Shown: in pieces, positions 61,000 to 64,000 of the stretch | Numbering within the stretch: the stretch's first letter is position 1 | Layout: each line of letters starts with the position of its first letter | Origin: Trichoplax adhaerens | Lineage: Eukaryota > Placozoa > Uniplacotomia > Trichoplacea > Trichoplacidae | DNA: 64,000 nt | Direction of reading: 5' to 3' | Assembly: GCF_000150275.1 (NCBI RefSeq) | Contig: NW_002060959.1 | Coordinates: forward strand, 564,172-628,171 | The notes under the pieces: model-generated | What the model was told of the DNA's origin: nothing | Seen by the model: the letters and a program-made list of their open reading frames with translations, nothing else | Database searches by the model: none | Made by a program: the position numbers and the translations under genes

Positions 61000-61397
61000 C
61001 GATAACTACCCATGAGTAATTTTTATTTACACTCGCTTACAAAATAGCATTTATCATAATGTGAGTAATGAAAATAATAAAAGTCATTGGTAAAATCATT
61101 GCAAGCCTACTAGTTCTGCGATGATTTAACCAATAATAACCCGTAAATTATCTCTTCATATTTACTTGCATACGGAATAGCGTCTATCATTATGCGAGTA
61201 ACGCAAATCATGAAAGTCATAGGTAAAAATTGCTGAAAGTTTACTAATTCTGTAATATTTTAACCGATAACAACCAATAAGTAAACTCTCCGTTTGTATA
61301 TCATTGATACGCTTGTATACTGAATAGCGCCTATTATGCAAGAGTTAAAAATTATAAACATCACAGGTAGAAACCGTTGAAAATTCACTAACTCCGA
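61000..61397. repeat. Three-copy diverged tandem repeat, about 131-134 bp units
   Basis: Units start with CGATAAC(T/A)ACC or CAATAATAACC at about 61000, 61131 and 61265. They share AATAGC(A/G)(T/C)(T/C)TAT, GAGTAA followed by a few bases, AAAGTCAT(T/A)GGTAAAA and TACTA(G/A)TTCTG. The array directly follows the other three-copy array but has an unrelated unit. Confidence 0.85.
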
Positions 61398-64000
61398 ACT
61401 TAATAAGGAATAAAGGCTACAGCCGACTCTATCATTTCACTCTGTTGAGAACAATTACTTTATTATCATACTATCAGTCGATATAGAATTTCCAGCTGTA
61501 GTTTGCTAAGAATTCTATTTTATCAGGTGATACTTCCCTACCTGTCTTGTAAATGACATGCCACATTTCTAAGTTCATATTATTTGTAGTAAATGTAATA
61601 CCTTAAATTAGTATCATACTGCTATGTAAACTACGTGTTAAAGTATAGCTATGCTATATGTACTTAATTTAGAATTAATTTATTCCAACAGAAAGAAGAA
61701 TGATGGCTCCTCCCTTAGTAATCAGTAGGCCTGCTAATCATGTTGCTGTATTGTTTTCATTTAATTCTATGAAATCTTTTTCATATCTATTGCTAGGAAA
61801 GAAATAAGTATCTATATAAAATAGATTTAAAATTCATTAGCATACCCCAAAGCTAATAAAATAAAAGTTTATACTAACAAATACACTATTTGCTATATTT
61901 TTGTGATTTATACTGTAATTTAAGTATTAATAATGATTTTTGTCTTTACGTTGTCTTGAAACGACTATGCAAATATATTGATTTTCAGATAAATATCCAT
62001 CAAGCTCTAAGCAATCATCATTGATATTGACTTCAAACTTCATAATTTAATTACAGTTTAAATTATTATAACTATTTCAAATTTTCATTTAGCATTAGAT
62101 TAAACTATTTTGACTGAAGATGGACTTATTAGTTTGAGCCATAACACTTCGGAGTCAGCACTGGTTAGAAATTGTAGATAAGACGATATAAGCAACGTGC
62201 TAGTAAAATTCTGATTTCTATTAAACAGAATTTGATCGATAATAATATATATACACAAAGTTTAATTTTTCAAGTCGTCATAGTCTACCGTTTGTACTTA
62301 TATAAAGTAAGTTTCCGAAACCTAAGAAAATAACAACATGTCAAATTGTAGAATCAAAGCTGTAGTCAGCATAGTTTAGCAATTACAGGGTAATTCAAAG
62401 CAATGACAAATATGCATATTTCTCAAGCAAAAATCAATCCAAAATAGATCATCTCGATCTACTAATAAAGTATAAAAGATTATTGCGACTCTATGATGCT
62501 TCAAATATGCTGAAAAACACAGAATCAACTCAAAATGCGTAGGACAGACCACTATAGTTTCATTTCTTGGAAATAAATAAAAAGCTAAGACGAATCCCTA
62601 AAAAATAGCACTGGAGAGTTTCAATTCTGGCCAATGGGATTCGATCATGACTCATTTGACATATACAGGGATAGATATGATAAAATTCGAGGATTTGCTA
62701 TTGTACCGAAAAGAAGCGGACAAACCATTTTTCCCATTATTTTTTACGCATTTAAATATTGAAAAAGACGCTATTTCATTTCATTAAACGATATTGAATT
62801 TTCAAATTAAATTTAGTCTGCAATTGCTCAGTGGTCTGATAGTGTAGGATATATAATTACAGTAAGCGTAATTCCCACGTTTTTGACATAGCACAAAAAG
62901 ACTTGGTTTCCATTTTTAATGTTATAATATATTTTAAAATAGCTTCGGCATAGAAACATGGAAGACAAATCAATTATAGGCGTAAATCTCTTCCACACTA
63001 TTGTATGCCTCTATTGCAGAATAACCTACTCACTACTGTTTAAAATCTATTAGACTATTGTTGTCTGGCGTGATGAATTACAATAACTTGCCAAATAAGG
63101 ATTACATATTCTTACTTATTTGCGTATAAATTGTAAAACTTATTTAATAAAACTATCAATACAATCAATAATTTCACTTTTTTACTAATAATTATGCGTG
63201 AAGCTTAATTACTTATGGCGTCATTTGGTATAGGTAACGAAGCTATCGATCTGAAAGTGTTGATTTAGGTAATCAAATCATGTGATGTAAATTAAATAGA
63301 CTTAAGGTAATCTCTATTATCCTATCAATCTCTGACGTTACTTCATTCAATTTTGTTTTATATTGCTAGATAGTAATTATTTTACATTAACAAGCCTACA
63401 ACTATCAACAGCTTTTTACTAAGTATATTCCAATTTTTATGAACATTTATGTTAGACAACAACTACAGCATAACTAAGCTCCATAGGTAATGAAATCACA
63501 CTATTGCGAAATGAATTGCATCTCACCATAAACTCTGTGAACGAAGAGGTACGTAGGGCTAGTACTATAATTGCTAATGGGAATTTGCTAAATCATGCAG
63601 TATTATGATTTGCCTACTGAGGCACTTATAATTAATTCACGTTAATGTGCTTTGGATATCGTAATAACAGGGAAGCAAATATATAATAAGCTAAAATAAC
63701 AACTTGGCAACTAATTTAAATCATCTATAACTAATAGCATTGCAGCCTACATCTGGTGATATATATTAGTATGTTAAAGTAGTTCTTTCTTCAGTTTTCT
63801 TGTTACATAGATAATAAAAAATATTCAGTGACGCACAAAACACGTCACATATACATCTGCTAATCAATAAATCAACAAACCATCAATACCAGATCTCAAC
63901 TCGAACTACCTAACTTGGTAAATAAAATTTGTTCTGACAATGTTTAGGCGCCTTTGAACCTTAAATTTTAATCGGAAATGCGATATCTTGATACCACGCT
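61398..64000. other. A+T-rich intergenic DNA to window end
   Basis: No coding frame of 60 codons or more, no array and no terminal repeat were noticed in the last 2.6 kb. Confidence 0.4.

Overview
This window looks like nuclear DNA from an early-branching animal. It is strongly A+T rich and contains one 130-bp run of N. Its genes are split by many short GT-AG introns. Three genes are clearly orthologous to animal proteins and could be traced exon by exon: EXOC4/SEC8 (exocyst), a sideroflexin of the SFXN1/3 type, and TMEM129 (ER-membrane RING ubiquitin ligase). Composition, compact introns and retained ancestral intron positions fit a placozoan (Trichoplax/Hoilungia type) best. That assignment is inference; another A+T-rich invertebrate is not excluded. 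I saw no rRNA, tRNA, CRISPR array or bacterial-style operon.

Layout. 0-0.6 kb: an intronless, unrecognised helical protein on the minus strand. 4.4-11.2 kb: EXOC4 on the minus strand, 31 exons, about 929 aa. 11.2-16.2 kb: an intergenic region full of minisatellites, hairpins and CTGTAC-type palindromic sequence. 16.2-18.5 kb: a complete 10-exon sideroflexin on the plus strand. 19.1-21.5 kb: a complete 3-exon TMEM129 on the minus strand, tail to tail with the sideroflexin. 21.8-23.0 kb: a second palindrome-rich minisatellite. 23.2-64 kb: gene-poor A+T-rich DNA. It holds solo LTRs of at least three families, one nested inside another, and a dispersed family of small, unrecognised genes.

The most interesting content is that gene family. 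Three members (about 26.6-29.5, 41.4-43.3 and 49.5-52.7 kb) and a diverged or truncated fourth (55.7-56.2 kb) lie on the plus strand. In the second and third members all four assigned exons line up. Exon 2 is exactly 74 codons in both, exon 3 is a 19-codon micro-exon beginning (I/V)RPREC, and exon 4 begins AK. All three introns lie in phase 0. The first member shares exons 1, 2 and 4. The proteins would be about 200 aa, mostly amphipathic helices with a few cysteines, possibly secreted. Size, helical content and phase-0 introns recall four-helix-bundle cytokine genes, but that is only an inference. Most exons are below the usual ORF-length cutoffs, so automatic annotation may have missed them.

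The three conserved genes serve separate housekeeping roles (exocytosis, mitochondrial serine transport, ER-associated degradation) and show no sign of joint function. Solo LTRs separate and flank the members of the small-gene family, so insertion and recombination have shaped that half of the window.
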